Source: Kiloniellales bacterium (GTDB lineage: Bacteria > Pseudomonadota > Alphaproteobacteria > Kiloniellales > JAKSBE01). Taken from it: a stretch of DNA of 64,000 nucleotides. The position numbers and the translations under genes were made by a program. A model generated the notes under the pieces. The model was not told the DNA's origin. It saw only the letters and a program-made list of their open reading frames with translations, and made no database searches. The DNA lies in contig JASJBF010000008.1 of assembly GCA_030066685.1 (NCBI GenBank), positions 84,570 through 148,569 on the forward strand, written 5' to 3'. Below, one piece after another: positions 1 through 10,958 of this stretch (position 1 is its first letter; each line of letters opens with the position of its first letter).

Positions 1-117
1 CTACGCAGCCAGGGTTCGGTGCGGAACTTCCAGCAACGCCGCCTGGATCTCTACCAGGTGCGCTGGAAGGGGAAGCCGATCGGCCCGGGGCGACCGGCCA
101 AGGGGGCCAAGAACTAG
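1..117 (+). CDS. C-terminal end of an unidentified protein (5' truncated by window edge)
   Basis: Frame 1 is open from the first base to a TAG at 115-117, giving 38 residues that end in a basic Gly/Pro/Lys-rich tail (KGKPIGPGRPAKGAKN). The start lies outside the window. The fragment is too short to assign to a family. The charged tail resembles a flexible C-terminus. It could be a chance frame, but the codon usage (C/G in most third positions) fits a real gene end. Confidence 0.45.
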   Translation, partial: LRSQGSVRNFQQRRLDLYQVRWKGKPIGPGRPAKGAKN

Positions 118-215
118 ACCGACCCGGCAGCGCAAGCCGGCCCGCTCGGGCGCGGCGGTGCGGGTTGTGCGACGTCGAGTGCCGTCGTCGCCGAAGATGT
201 GAGACGAGACGAGTC

Positions 216-845
216 ATGGAGCAGTTGTTGCTCAAGTCGATAGCCCTGCGTTCCGGCGCGGTGAAGACAGAGGGTCCCGCCTTGGAGGATTCGCGCTTCG
301 AGTTTGGCGTCACGCCCTTCTACTTCCTGCGTCACGGGGAAACCCGGGAGACCGAAAGGGGAATCGTCCAGGGTCAGAACGACACCCGGCTGATCGACAA
401 GGGCCGCCAGTCCGCGGTCAAGGCTGCGGACGCGCTCGACGGCGTCCTGCTTCGCTCGATCCATGCGAGCCCGCTGAAGCGGGCCTGGGAGACGGCCTCG
501 ATCCTGTCGCTCCTCAGGGGCGTCCCGGTCTTTCCGGTGCCGGGCCTGATGGAGAGGAACTGGGGCCCCTACCAGGGCCTCCACAAGGACCTGCGGCCTA
601 GCGAGCCCAGTGACGACACAGTGGAAGGCCGCGAGGCCTTCGCCAAGCGGGTGATCGCCGCCATGCGTTCGATCAGCGGGCCGGCGCCGCTCGTGGTGGT
701 GGCTCACTCGGGAGTCTTTCGGGTGCTTTGCGGCCACATCGGGCTCTCCGACAGCCCCCAGGTCACGGTTCCCAGCGGCTTGGTGCTGCGCTTCGAGCCG
801 CCGGCAGTCCGGGGCCGGCGATGGCGCCTCGGCGTCGTCGCCTGA
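216..845 (+). CDS. Histidine phosphatase family protein
   Basis: A 209-residue protein of the histidine phosphatase (phosphoglycerate mutase-like) superfamily, which uses a phospho-histidine intermediate. The RHG signature is RHGET, about 36 residues from the chosen start, and the second catalytic His is in VVVAHSGVFR near residue 170. A Glu in the GLMERNWGPYQG segment is the usual acid/base region. The frame can be extended upstream to a GTG at 165, but those residues are Arg/Cys-rich and unlike the family, so the ATG at 216 is preferred. The substrate is unknown. The neighbouring 2-phosphoglycerate kinase-like gene is convergent with it and suggests phosphate or phosphoglycerate metabolism, which is inference only. 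Confidence 0.8.
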   Translation: MEQLLLKSIALRSGAVKTEGPALEDSRFEFGVTPFYFLRHGETRETERGIVQGQNDTRLIDKGRQSAVKAADALDGVLLRSIHASPLKRAWETASILSLLRGVPVFPVPGLMERNWGPYQGLHKDLRPSEPSDDTVEGREAFAKRVIAAMRSISGPAPLVVVAHSGVFRVLCGHIGLSDSPQVTVPSGLVLRFEPPAVRGRRWRLGVVA

Positions 846-875
846 TCCCGCCGGCCGGCGAAGAAGCGCCGGGTT

Positions 876-2051
876 CTATCTGAAGACTTCCGAAGGCTCA
901 GCGCTCAGCCGTTCCAAGAGGGCGTTGACGATCACCGTCATGATATCCTGTATGACCCGCTGCCGGTCGTGGTTGACGATGATCGGGATATGTCCGCGGT
1001 CGGCCTCCGACAGGAGGTGAGCCTGGAGACGCCAGATCGAGCCGAAGTTGTCCAGATAGCGTTGGGCCCGGCGCCGGTCCACCTGCTCGCCGCGACCCAT
1101 GAAGCGCCGGCGGAGCTGCTGCGGGTTGAGCACCGCCAGCATGATCGGAATCACGATGGCGCTGCTGTCTGAGGGCACCTTCTCGACCAGGGAATTCTGA
1201 ATGTGGACGCCTTCCAGGATGAGCGAGGCCCCTTCGTTGAGCGAACGCCGAATCACTGCCTCGCAGGGCACCGAGAGCAGCTCGGCCTGCGCCTGATAGC
1301 CGTCGATCAGCAGACCGTCGGCGTCTCCGTGCTTGGCGGACAAGGCGCGCCAGGCGTCGTAGGACGAGCGGTGAAGGACCGGCATAAGGCGTTCGGGAAT
1401 CATCATCCGCATCACCTCGCGCAGCAGGTCGGTCGACTGGGTGCGCGCGATGTCCAGACGGTGTGCGACCTCCGTTGCGATGGCGCTCTTTCCGGTGCCG
1501 CTGGCTCCGCCGATCATGAGCACGATCGGTTGCTCTCGCCGCCGAAAGTTGACCAGCACGAGATATCGCCGCGCCTTCTCGCGGCCGAGCGCGACCCGGA
1601 GGTAGCGGTAGGTGAGGAAGCCGAGATGCCGTGATTGGATCTCCGACTGCCCCTTGTTCATCATGTGGGTGAACAGGGCGGCCGTGACCGTCGTGGACTC
1701 CTCGTAGGAAAGCCCGCTCGATTCGAGAAGCCGCCGGTGCTCCTGCCGGGAGAACTGCCGCGCATGGCCCTCGGCATCGCGCACCAGGATCGTCCCGGTC
1801 AGCGCGGCCGGCTGCTGGTAGCGCTGGACGACGCTGGGCCCGAAGCGCGCGATGTGCTTCAGGACGGTCTCGCGCAGCTCGACCGTCGTGATCTCCGGCC
1901 GCTCGCTCAGCTCGTCCCGAACCTCGGAAGCGAGGGCGTAGGCCTCCTCGAAGGGCAGCCCGGATTCCTGGAGCGAATGGGTCAGGATACCTCTGAGGAA
2001 GGGGATCTTCGTCGGGGTTTCGCCCGGCTCGACCACAAGTGTCTTGGCCAT
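876..2051 (-). CDS. 2-phosphoglycerate kinase-like P-loop protein with ATP-cone-like N-terminus
   Basis: A 391-residue protein. The N-terminal 160 residues look like two ATP-cone-type helical modules (a first unit around residues 4-70, a second around 85-150). They are followed by a P-loop kinase domain with Walker A GGASGTGKS at 181-189 and a zeta-toxin/adenylylsulfate-kinase-like core. This layout matches the archaeal and bacterial 2-phosphoglycerate kinase family (COG2074), which in archaea starts cyclic 2,3-diphosphoglycerate synthesis. The bacterial role is not established. The ATG at 2051 follows a GGAAAG stretch. It is read in the same direction as the downstream-numbered CBS and polyphosphate kinase genes, and the spacing of 37 bases to the CBS gene suggests one transcript. 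A link to polyphosphate or adenylate sensing is inference. Confidence 0.75.
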   Translation of the reverse strand: MAKTLVVEPGETPTKIPFLRGILTHSLQESGLPFEEAYALASEVRDELSERPEITTVELRETVLKHIARFGPSVVQRYQQPAALTGTILVRDAEGHARQFSRQEHRRLLESSGLSYEESTTVTAALFTHMMNKGQSEIQSRHLGFLTYRYLRVALGREKARRYLVLVNFRRREQPIVLMIGGASGTGKSAIATEVAHRLDIARTQSTDLLREVMRMMIPERLMPVLHRSSYDAWRALSAKHGDADGLLIDGYQAQAELLSVPCEAVIRRSLNEGASLILEGVHIQNSLVEKVPSDSSAIVIPIMLAVLNPQQLRRRFMGRGEQVDRRRAQRYLDNFGSIWRLQAHLLSEADRGHIPIIVNHDRQRVIQDIMTVIVNALLERLSAEPSEVFR

Positions 2052-2088
2052 GGAGTCTTTCCGGCCCCTTGTTGTCCGCGGCGCGCGA

Positions 2089-2544
2089 TCAGTCCTCGTC
2101 GGTCGACCAGGCCGCAGCCGTGACCACCTGGTCCTGGAGGACCTTGGTCATCCACTTTAGCTCGGAAAGCACGGCCTTGACGACATCGCCGACGCTGATC
2201 ATGCCGACCAAGGCATCTCCACGGACGACGGGCAGGTGGCGGATCTGCCCCATCAGCATCTGCTCCATGATCTCCTGCGTGCTGCTTTCCGGCGTGCAGG
2301 TGATCACCGAGCGGTTCATCAGGTCGGCGGCGTGCATTTCGAGCGCCGCCGGGCCGTGCTCGGCGACGCTCGCGACGATGTCCCGCTCAGAGATGATGCC
2401 GGCCATGTCTTTCCCCTCGCTCTTGACCACCGCCGCGCCGATCCCTTCGCGCCGAAGCGTGGCCGCGACGTCGCAGACGCTTGCCGCCGCGGCGATCGAG
2501 ATCACCCGGTCGCCCTTCGCCGCCAGTATCTCCGAAACCTGCAT
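2089..2544 (-). CDS. Tandem CBS-domain protein
   Basis: A 151-residue protein made of two CBS domains (roughly residues 8-65 and 75-135) with no attached enzyme. CBS pairs bind adenosine nucleotides and report energy state. The typical GIISERDIV end of the first domain and VGMISVGDVVKAV end of the second are visible. It is preceded by AAAGGAGGTGTGCC, giving a strong ribosome binding site for the ATG at 2544. It sits between polyphosphate kinase and the 2PGK-like gene, all on the minus strand, so it may act as a stand-alone nucleotide sensor for that group (inference). A second stand-alone CBS protein of similar size lies at 51328-51765. Confidence 0.88.
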   Translation of the reverse strand: MQVSEILAAKGDRVISIAAAASVCDVAATLRREGIGAAVVKSEGKDMAGIISERDIVASVAEHGPAALEMHAADLMNRSVITCTPESSTQEIMEQMLMGQIRHLPVVRGDALVGMISVGDVVKAVLSELKWMTKVLQDQVVTAAAWSTDED

Positions 2545-2696
2545 GGCACACCTCCTTTCGATCCTGCACCCGGTGACGCCAAGCCGATGCGTCAGGCCTG
2601 GTCGGTCCGCACCCGAGCCCTCGATCCGAGCTATGTTCCTCGGCCCCTACGAGGGGCGGTCGGCTTGCTGGGCAGCCCGGCCTCGGCAGCGCGGCC

Positions 2697-5078
<2,382 letters not shown>

Positions 5079-5147
5079 GTCTCCTGTGTCCTTCTGCTAG
5101 CTCGCCCTGAGGCCGAGCGTTCGGCCGGCGCCGCGCCGGCGGACCGC

Positions 5148-7028
5148 CTATTCGGCGGCTTGTGGAACCTCCGCTTCGGCTGCTTCCAGCCACTGGGTGC
5201 GGGCGATCTTGCGGCTCATCCGGTAGATCCGGCTCAGGGTCTCGATCATCTCCATCTCGCGCGTGAAGGTCTGTAGCCGGTTCGGCTCATCCGCCACCAA
5301 GCGGCTTAGCTCGTATCTTGCGGTCTCTTCGGCCAGGGCCGCCATATCTTTCTTCATACGTTTGACCTGCCAGGCGGCCTTGCTGTCTTGTTCCCGCACC
5401 GACCGGATCGAGGCCTTGAAGGCCTGCGACACCTCGTCGAAGTAGTGGCGGATGACCTCCATGGTCGCCTTGCTGATGACCACCCCCTCTTCGATGCGGC
5501 GGCGTCCCGTGGTGACCAAGTTGGTCTCGATGATATCGCCGATCTGCTCCAGGTGATTGGCCACCTGAAGCAGCTCCATAACCTCGGCGGACTCCTCGCT
5601 GGTCAGTTCTCCAACGCTGATCTGCCCGAGGTATTCCACAATATGACCGTGGAGGGTGTCGATGTCGCTGTCCATATTGGCGAGGTTCTGGAGATCCTCT
5701 TCGGTCCCCGCCGTCATTGCCGGTAGTGAGGCATCGAGCATTTCGTCAACACAATCGCCCAGGCGACCGACTTCCCGGCGCGCCCGGTCCAGGGCCAGCG
5801 GCGGTGTCGAAAGCAGCTCCTTATCGAGATACTTGGGCTGGATCACGGCCACGGCCTCCAGGGGCCGGTCGGGAACCACCCATTCAGCGAAACGGGCGAC
5901 CAGGCCTGCGGCGGGCAGGAACAGCGCCGAGAAGAAGATATTGAAGGTCGTGTGCGCGTTGGCGATCTGTCGGGGCGTCTCCGCGGCGAGCTTGTCCATG
6001 CCGACGGCCCCCTCCGCGACCGGCGAGAAGGCTCGTACGAAGTCCGCAAGGTAGGGGATGAACCAGACCGCGACGGCGACGCCGGCGACGTTGAAGGTCA
6101 CATGGGCGACCGCCACCCGCACCGCTTCGCGTGGCTTGCCGATCGCCGCGAGGGCGGCGGTAACGCAGGTCCCGATGTTGGCCCCCATGATGAGCGCGAT
6201 GCCGCCTTCGAGTGTGATCAGGCCCTGCGAGGCCATGGCGATCACCACGCCCGTGGTCGCCGAGGAGGACTGGACCAGGCCGGTGAAGGCTGCCGCGATT
6301 AGGATTCCGAGAGCCGGAGCCGAGACATCCTGCATGATTTGGATGAAGGGCTCGTAGCTGCGCAGCGGCTTCATGCCGGAGCTCATGATCCCCATCCCGA
6401 AGAAGATCAGGCCGAGCCCCATGACGAGACCGCCGTATTGCTTTATTCGCTTGGTCTTGCCGGTGAAGATCATGACGAAGCCGACGGCCACCAGAAGCAG
6501 CGCGTAGTGGGTGACCTTGAAGGCGACGATCTGTGCCGTGATCGTGGTGCCGATGTTTGCGCCAAAGATGACCCCGACGGCCTGCGACAAGGACATGAGG
6601 CCGGCCGTGACGAAGCCGACCAGCATGACCGTGGTCACCGATGATGACTGGATCACGGCGGTGACGAAGGTGCCGGTCAGAAGGCCCATGAAGCGGTTGG
6701 TGGTCAGCTTGCCGAGGATGTCCTTCATCCGGTTGCCGGCGACCCGCTTCAGCGCGTCGGCCATCTGTTCCATGCCGAAGAGGAAAATCGCCAAGCCGCC
6801 GAAGAGCTGCATGGCCATCCTGAACCAGTCGATCCCCTTGCTGTCGGAACTGGCGGCGAGGGCCGGCGCGGCGAGGAAGAGGACGAGCGGCAGGAGCAGG
6901 AAGAACAGGGCGATCCGCCAGTCCGTCCGCCACGCCGACGCCTCCCCGAGCGGCGCCGCCGCGGTCCGGCCCCGGAGGGCCACTGCCAGCCCGATAGGGC
7001 GGCCTGACCTTGCGTTTGTCTTATCCAT
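5148..7028 (-). CDS. Na+/phosphate cotransporter (NptA/YjbB type) with C-terminal PhoU domain
   Basis: A 626-residue inner-membrane protein. It has an N-terminal hydrophobic segment (about residues 38-58), then the duplicated Na/Pi-cotransporter repeat, each copy carrying the signature QSSS (VIQSSSVTT and LVQSSSATT). A soluble PhoU-like helical domain covers about residues 410-620. The family moves phosphate with sodium; the E. coli homologue YjbB exports phosphate. Its ATG overlaps the end of the universal stress protein gene by 8 bases, so the two are translationally coupled, and ppk1 follows on the same strand. It is one of three phosphate transport systems in the window. Confidence 0.93.
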   Translation of the reverse strand: MDKTNARSGRPIGLAVALRGRTAAAPLGEASAWRTDWRIALFFLLLPLVLFLAAPALAASSDSKGIDWFRMAMQLFGGLAIFLFGMEQMADALKRVAGNRMKDILGKLTTNRFMGLLTGTFVTAVIQSSSVTTVMLVGFVTAGLMSLSQAVGVIFGANIGTTITAQIVAFKVTHYALLLVAVGFVMIFTGKTKRIKQYGGLVMGLGLIFFGMGIMSSGMKPLRSYEPFIQIMQDVSAPALGILIAAAFTGLVQSSSATTGVVIAMASQGLITLEGGIALIMGANIGTCVTAALAAIGKPREAVRVAVAHVTFNVAGVAVAVWFIPYLADFVRAFSPVAEGAVGMDKLAAETPRQIANAHTTFNIFFSALFLPAAGLVARFAEWVVPDRPLEAVAVIQPKYLDKELLSTPPLALDRARREVGRLGDCVDEMLDASLPAMTAGTEEDLQNLANMDSDIDTLHGHIVEYLGQISVGELTSEESAEVMELLQVANHLEQIGDIIETNLVTTGRRRIEEGVVISKATMEVIRHYFDEVSQAFKASIRSVREQDSKAAWQVKRMKKDMAALAEETARYELSRLVADEPNRLQTFTREMEMIETLSRIYRMSRKIARTQWLEAAEAEVPQAAE

Positions 7029-7521
7029 CTTCCGCCTCCGCCTTGACGATCGTCACCGGGAGCGCCGCGCGTTGCACGACGCGTTCGGCCTTCGAACCGA
7101 GCAGGAGGTGCGGTAAGCCGGTGCGGCCCTTGCTCCCCATGACGATCATCCCTGCGCCCTCTTGTTCGGCGACCTCGAGGATCCTCGTCTCGGGGATGCC
7201 TCGGACGAGTTGCGTCGAAACGGCATCGAGCCGCAGCTCGGGATGGGTCTCGCCCGTCTTCTCTATGAACTGTTTCAGCATTTCGGCTGCGACATCCTCC
7301 ATCGGGCGGAGCGCATCCGCTTCCGACCTCCGGTAGGACCCGGGCGTCTCGATCGGGTCGTGTACGACGTGCAACACCAGGACCGCCGCGCCGACCTGAC
7401 CGGCGTATTTGCAGGCCCAGACTAGAGCGGCCTCGGAATCCTTCGAGAAATCGACGGCGACCAGAATCGGGCCTCTGCCGACCGGCGAGCCCTTCTGTCC
7501 CTGCGAAGCGTCCTTGACCAA
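7021..7521 (-). CDS. Universal stress protein (UspA family), TTG start
   Basis: A 166-residue single-domain UspA protein. The nucleotide-binding pattern is clear: PILVAVDFSKDSEAAL at the N-terminus, and the GxxGxxxxxxGS-type loop VMGSKGRTGLPHLLLGSKAERV near the C-terminus, which predicts ATP binding. The frame extends to a GTG at 7554, but GGGGAGG lies six bases before a TTG at 7521, so TTG is the likelier start. It overlaps the Na+/Pi cotransporter start by 8 bases. It is a close paralogue of the stress protein at 23875-24384 (shared HDPIETPGSY/HDPADSPGSY and AALPVTIVK segments). Confidence 0.88.
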   Translation of the reverse strand: MVKDASQGQKGSPVGRGPILVAVDFSKDSEAALVWACKYAGQVGAAVLVLHVVHDPIETPGSYRRSEADALRPMEDVAAEMLKQFIEKTGETHPELRLDAVSTQLVRGIPETRILEVAEQEGAGMIVMGSKGRTGLPHLLLGSKAERVVQRAALPVTIVKAEAEDG

Positions 7522-8087
7522 GATATGCCTCCCCACCCAGGACCCAGACGGCACAGCCGCCCGACTTGAGACACGACACGGCGACCTAGCCGTACGGCCC
7601 TCGCATCGGGCAGCCTGCGATCTATCGGCCTAGAGCTTTGCTTGTCCCTGCGAGCCGCCCCGCAGCGCCTGCCGCCCCGAAAACCAGACGATCTTGCTCG
7701 ACGCCGCTTGGCCCGTTGCTCCGACCGATGACTGGGAACTCAGACAGGTCGGCGCCGACATTTCCTTGACCTAGGTCAATTTATTGGCGTGGCCGCCGAA
7801 CTATGATCGCAGTGGAGAGTTGCGAGACCCGACAGGTCGAAGGGTCGGTCGGGCATCAGAGAGTATCGGGTCGAGCGGTGGCCGCTCAGCGATGCGCCCC
7901 GGTCCGCCCTCCCTGATCGGCCTGGAGGGCCGAGGCTTCTGATGTCATGATGGTGCCTGTTGGCTGGCGGTATAGCGCGCGAGTAGGTCCGAGCCGGAGG
8001 GCCATGCAGTCTGGAATCTTGGGCTGACGCCCGACCACCGTATCCGATCACCTTCGGCGCGCAGGGCCCGAGCGCAGGGAGACGCAG
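7522..8087. other. Intergenic region, divergent between stress protein and CNNM operon
   Basis: 566 bases without a convincing gene. It holds a perfect FNR/FixK-type palindrome at 7766-7779 and a TATGAT hexamer at 7802-7807, listed separately. Short open frames occur on the plus strand (for example a 37-codon frame from about 7803), but they lack a ribosome site and have poor codon bias. The last 20 bases carry the GGGAG ribosome site of the CNNM gene. I see nothing else in it. Confidence 0.7.
7766..7779 (+). promoter_or_regulatory. FNR/FixK-type box (TTGACCTAGGTCAA) with class II promoter geometry
   Basis: The 14-base perfect palindrome matches TTGAY-N4-RTCAA. A plus-strand hexamer TATGAT at 7802-7807 begins 29.5 bases from the box centre, which puts the box centre near -41.5, the position used by FNR-family activators at class II promoters. 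It would drive the two CNNM genes through a leader of about 270 bases. On the other strand no good -10 is seen at the matching distance, so control of the stress protein/Na-Pi/ppk unit is less likely but possible. Confidence 0.6.
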
Positions 8088-9674
8088 ATGGAGGGGGCTC
8101 TCGATCAGCTCGAGAGGTACTGGGAGGCGGTGGGGCTCTTCTTCGCCTTCGACACCTCGCTGCTGGCCGAGCCCGGCATCATCGCCCTGCTCATCCTCCA
8201 GGTCTTCCTGCTGTGCTGTTCGGCCTTTTTCTCGGGGTCGGAGACGGCTCTGTTCTCGCTGTCGCGCCTCGACCTGCAGAAGCTGCGGCGGGATCGGCAT
8301 CCACGATCTGAAGCCCTGCACGCCCTGCTCGACCAGCCAAGGCGGCTGATCATCTCGATCCTCTGCGGCAACGAGTTGGTCAACATCGCGGCGACCGCGA
8401 ACTTGGCCGGCATCCTCGTCGTGCTCTACGGAGAGGATCGTGCCGGATGGATCAACGTGCTTGTGATGTTTCCGCTTCTCCTGCTGCTGGGCGAGGTCAC
8501 GCCCAAGACCATCGCGGTCAGTCACCCGATCAAGATCAGCGCCGGTCTGGTCGCCGGGCCGCTCAGCGCCTGGGCCAGGCTGATCACGCCGCTGCGGCGG
8601 GTCGTCCGGATGGCGGCGGAGAAGATCACCACCTGGATCGTCGGCGAGGAGCGGGCCCGGGAGAACATCCTCCAGGTCGACGAGTTCCGCACCCTGCTGG
8701 CCGAGGTCGCCGACGAAGGCATACTCGATGCCACAGAGAGGGTGCTGATCGACAACCTCCTGGAGGCCGGCGAGACCGAGATCGTCGAGATCATGACACC
8801 GCGCACCCGGGTCAATTTCCTCAGGGACGACATGAGCGTGCTGGAGGTGGTCGACCATTTCCGCGGCTTCCGCCACCCGCGGGTGCCGGTCTGCCACGAG
8901 CACCACGACAACCTGGTCGGCTTCGTCCACGCCGAGGATGTCCTGCGGCTGATCCTGGACGGCGCCGATCTCTCGAAGCTCACGCTCGAGCAGCTCCTCC
9001 ATCCGCCGGTCGTGGCGCCACCGACCAAGTACGTCGACGAGATGTTCGACTTCTTCCAGGCCAACAACGCCCGCGCCGCCGCCGTCCTCAACGAGTTCGG
9101 CGGGATGGAGGGCTTCATCACCATGCGCGACATCATCAGCTTCATCTTCGGCGAGGTCTCCGAATCGGCCCCGGCGCAGGCCCTCTACGAAGAGCGCGAC
9201 AAGAACATCTTCGAAGTGCCCGGCGACATGAAGCTCACCGACTTCGACGACCTCACCAACTTCGGCATCGAAGACCCTCGGATGACCACGATCGGCGGCG
9301 TGGTTTTCCGCTACCTCGACCGCCTGCCGGAGGTCGGCGACCAGGTCGTCATGGACGGCCTGATCGCGACCGTCCTCGAGATGGACGGCCACCGCCTGGC
9401 CCGCGTGCGCATCGCCAAGGGCACGCCTGGCGAAGACGAGGAGGCCGAAGACAAGGGCGACGACGAGGACGTCGAGGTGGCCGAGCCGGACGCGGGCAAC
9501 GCCGAAGGGGATCGGGCGAGCCAGCCCGGGCCGGAGCAGGCGGCTTCCGACGCGGCGCGACCCAGCGCCGAAGTCGTCGATCTCTCCGCCATCAAGATCG
9601 GCGGCAAGGCCAAGAAGAAGGCGCGGCGGGGCGGCAAGGGCCCGCCCGGATCGCACGACAGGGAAAGGGGCTAG
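8088..9674 (+). CDS. CNNM/CorC-HlyC type membrane protein with acidic-then-basic C-terminal tail
   Basis: A 528-residue protein with the order DUF21/CNNM membrane domain (about 30-200, four hydrophobic stretches, signature FFSGSETALFSL), CBS pair (about 215-340) and CorC_HlyC transporter-associated domain (about 355-445, ending VLEMDGHRLARVRI). After the last domain comes an Asp/Glu-rich stretch (EDEEAEDKGDDEDVEV) and then a Lys/Arg/Gly-rich end. The family is linked to Mg2+ (or Co2+) homeostasis and is often annotated hemolysin. It is followed after 3 bases by a second family member, so the two form one operon. Magnesium handling next to polyphosphate and phosphate genes is plausible, because both anions are Mg-bound in cells. 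Confidence 0.9.
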   Translation: MEGALDQLERYWEAVGLFFAFDTSLLAEPGIIALLILQVFLLCCSAFFSGSETALFSLSRLDLQKLRRDRHPRSEALHALLDQPRRLIISILCGNELVNIAATANLAGILVVLYGEDRAGWINVLVMFPLLLLLGEVTPKTIAVSHPIKISAGLVAGPLSAWARLITPLRRVVRMAAEKITTWIVGEERARENILQVDEFRTLLAEVADEGILDATERVLIDNLLEAGETEIVEIMTPRTRVNFLRDDMSVLEVVDHFRGFRHPRVPVCHEHHDNLVGFVHAEDVLRLILDGADLSKLTLEQLLHPPVVAPPTKYVDEMFDFFQANNARAAAVLNEFGGMEGFITMRDIISFIFGEVSESAPAQALYEERDKNIFEVPGDMKLTDFDDLTNFGIEDPRMTTIGGVVFRYLDRLPEVGDQVVMDGLIATVLEMDGHRLARVRIAKGTPGEDEEAEDKGDDEDVEVAEPDAGNAEGDRASQPGPEQAASDAARPSAEVVDLSAIKIGGKAKKKARRGGKGPPGSHDRERG

Positions 9675-9677
9675 ATC

Positions 9678-10937
9678 ATGGACCTGGTCCTCGCGATTCT
9701 GGTGATGTTCGTCTTTCTCCTGCTGAAGGGCTTCTTCTCGGGCTCGGAGATCGCTCTGGTCAGCTCGGACAAGATCAAGCTCCGGCACCGGGCGAAGCAG
9801 GGCGACCGCGGTGCCAGCCTCGCGCTGAGGCTGTTCCAGACCCCCGACGTGCTGCTGAGCACGACCCTGGTCGGCACCAACATCTCCACCGTCGTTCTGA
9901 CCACGATCGGCGCGCTGCTGATGATCCAGCTCTTCGGGAGCAGCGGCGAGTTCTATGCCTTCCTGGTCCTGACGCCGCTGCTGCTGATCCTCGGGGAGAT
10001 CGTGCCGAAGAGCGTCTACCAGCAGAAGTCGGACGAGCTGACGCCTGTCATCATCTATCCGCTGCGCTGGGCGTCATTGCTGTTTTATCCGATCGTCTTC
10101 GTTTTCTCGCGCATCGCCCGCACGGCCGCCCGCCTCGCCGGGGCCGGCAAGATCGATCAGCCCTTCTTCATCACCCGCGAGCAGCTGCGCACGGTGGTCG
10201 ACATGGCCGAGCAGGGCGTGTCGCTGGACGCCTTCGGACGCGGGCGCATTCGCCGGGTTATCCGCTTCGCCGAGACCACGGTCGCCCAGACAATGATTCC
10301 CATCGCCGAGGCCACGGTGATCGACCGGCGGCAGACCACCAAGACCGCGATCGAGCTGGTCCGCCGGCACGGCTACAACCGCCTGCCGGTCTTCGAAAAC
10401 AGCACCAGCAACATCGTTGGCCTCGTCACCCTGACGACCTGGGACCTGATGGATCGGGATCTGGCCGAGCAGGACCTGGCCTCGCTCATCCAGCCGGCGC
10501 TCTACGTCTCGCCCCTGCAGACCATCGATCAGCTGCTGCCGATGCTGAACCAGCGCCACGACCACATGGCCGTGGTGGTCGACGAGTTCGGATCGAGCAT
10601 TGGCATCATCACCATGGAGGATATCGTCGAGGAGGTCGTCGGCGAAATCGACGTCGGCTACGACTTCGAGGAGTACCTGCCGAAGCGCAAGCGGGTCTAC
10701 GAGAAGCTCGCGGAAGACATCTACGTCATGGACTCACGGCTTTCGATCGCCGAGGCCAACGAGATCCTGCGGACGGGCTTGCCGACCACCGAGTTCCACA
10801 CCGTCGGCGGCCTGGTGATGGCGCGCCTGCGGCACATCCCCCGGGAAGGGGAGTTCATCATCGAGGAAGGCTACCGCTTCACGGTCATCGAGGCCAATGA
10901 GCGGAGCATCGAAAAGCTGCGGGTCGAGCCGGAGTAG
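9678..10937 (+). CDS. Second CNNM/CorC-HlyC type membrane protein
   Basis: A 419-residue paralogue of the preceding gene with the same architecture: CNNM membrane domain (about 1-190, signature FFSGSEIALVSSDKIK), CBS pair (about 205-330) and CorC_HlyC domain (about 340-419). It lacks the charged tail of its neighbour. AAGGGG ten bases before the ATG is the ribosome site, and it overlaps the end of the first gene's 3' region without a break. The pair may form a heterodimer, because CNNM proteins dimerise through both membrane and CBS domains (inference). It is convergent with the pst operon, the stop codons being 21 bases apart. Confidence 0.9.
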   Translation: MDLVLAILVMFVFLLLKGFFSGSEIALVSSDKIKLRHRAKQGDRGASLALRLFQTPDVLLSTTLVGTNISTVVLTTIGALLMIQLFGSSGEFYAFLVLTPLLLILGEIVPKSVYQQKSDELTPVIIYPLRWASLLFYPIVFVFSRIARTAARLAGAGKIDQPFFITREQLRTVVDMAEQGVSLDAFGRGRIRRVIRFAETTVAQTMIPIAEATVIDRRQTTKTAIELVRRHGYNRLPVFENSTSNIVGLVTLTTWDLMDRDLAEQDLASLIQPALYVSPLQTIDQLLPMLNQRHDHMAVVVDEFGSSIGIITMEDIVEEVVGEIDVGYDFEEYLPKRKRVYEKLAEDIYVMDSRLSIAEANEILRTGLPTTEFHTVGGLVMARLRHIPREGEFIIEEGYRFTVIEANERSIEKLRVEPE

Positions 10938-10958
10938 GGCCCGGCCCTGTAGCGCGGC

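Noticed and set aside
165..215. GTG start for the histidine phosphatase
   Set aside because: It adds a Cys/Arg-rich stretch unlike the family; the ATG at 216 is more likely.
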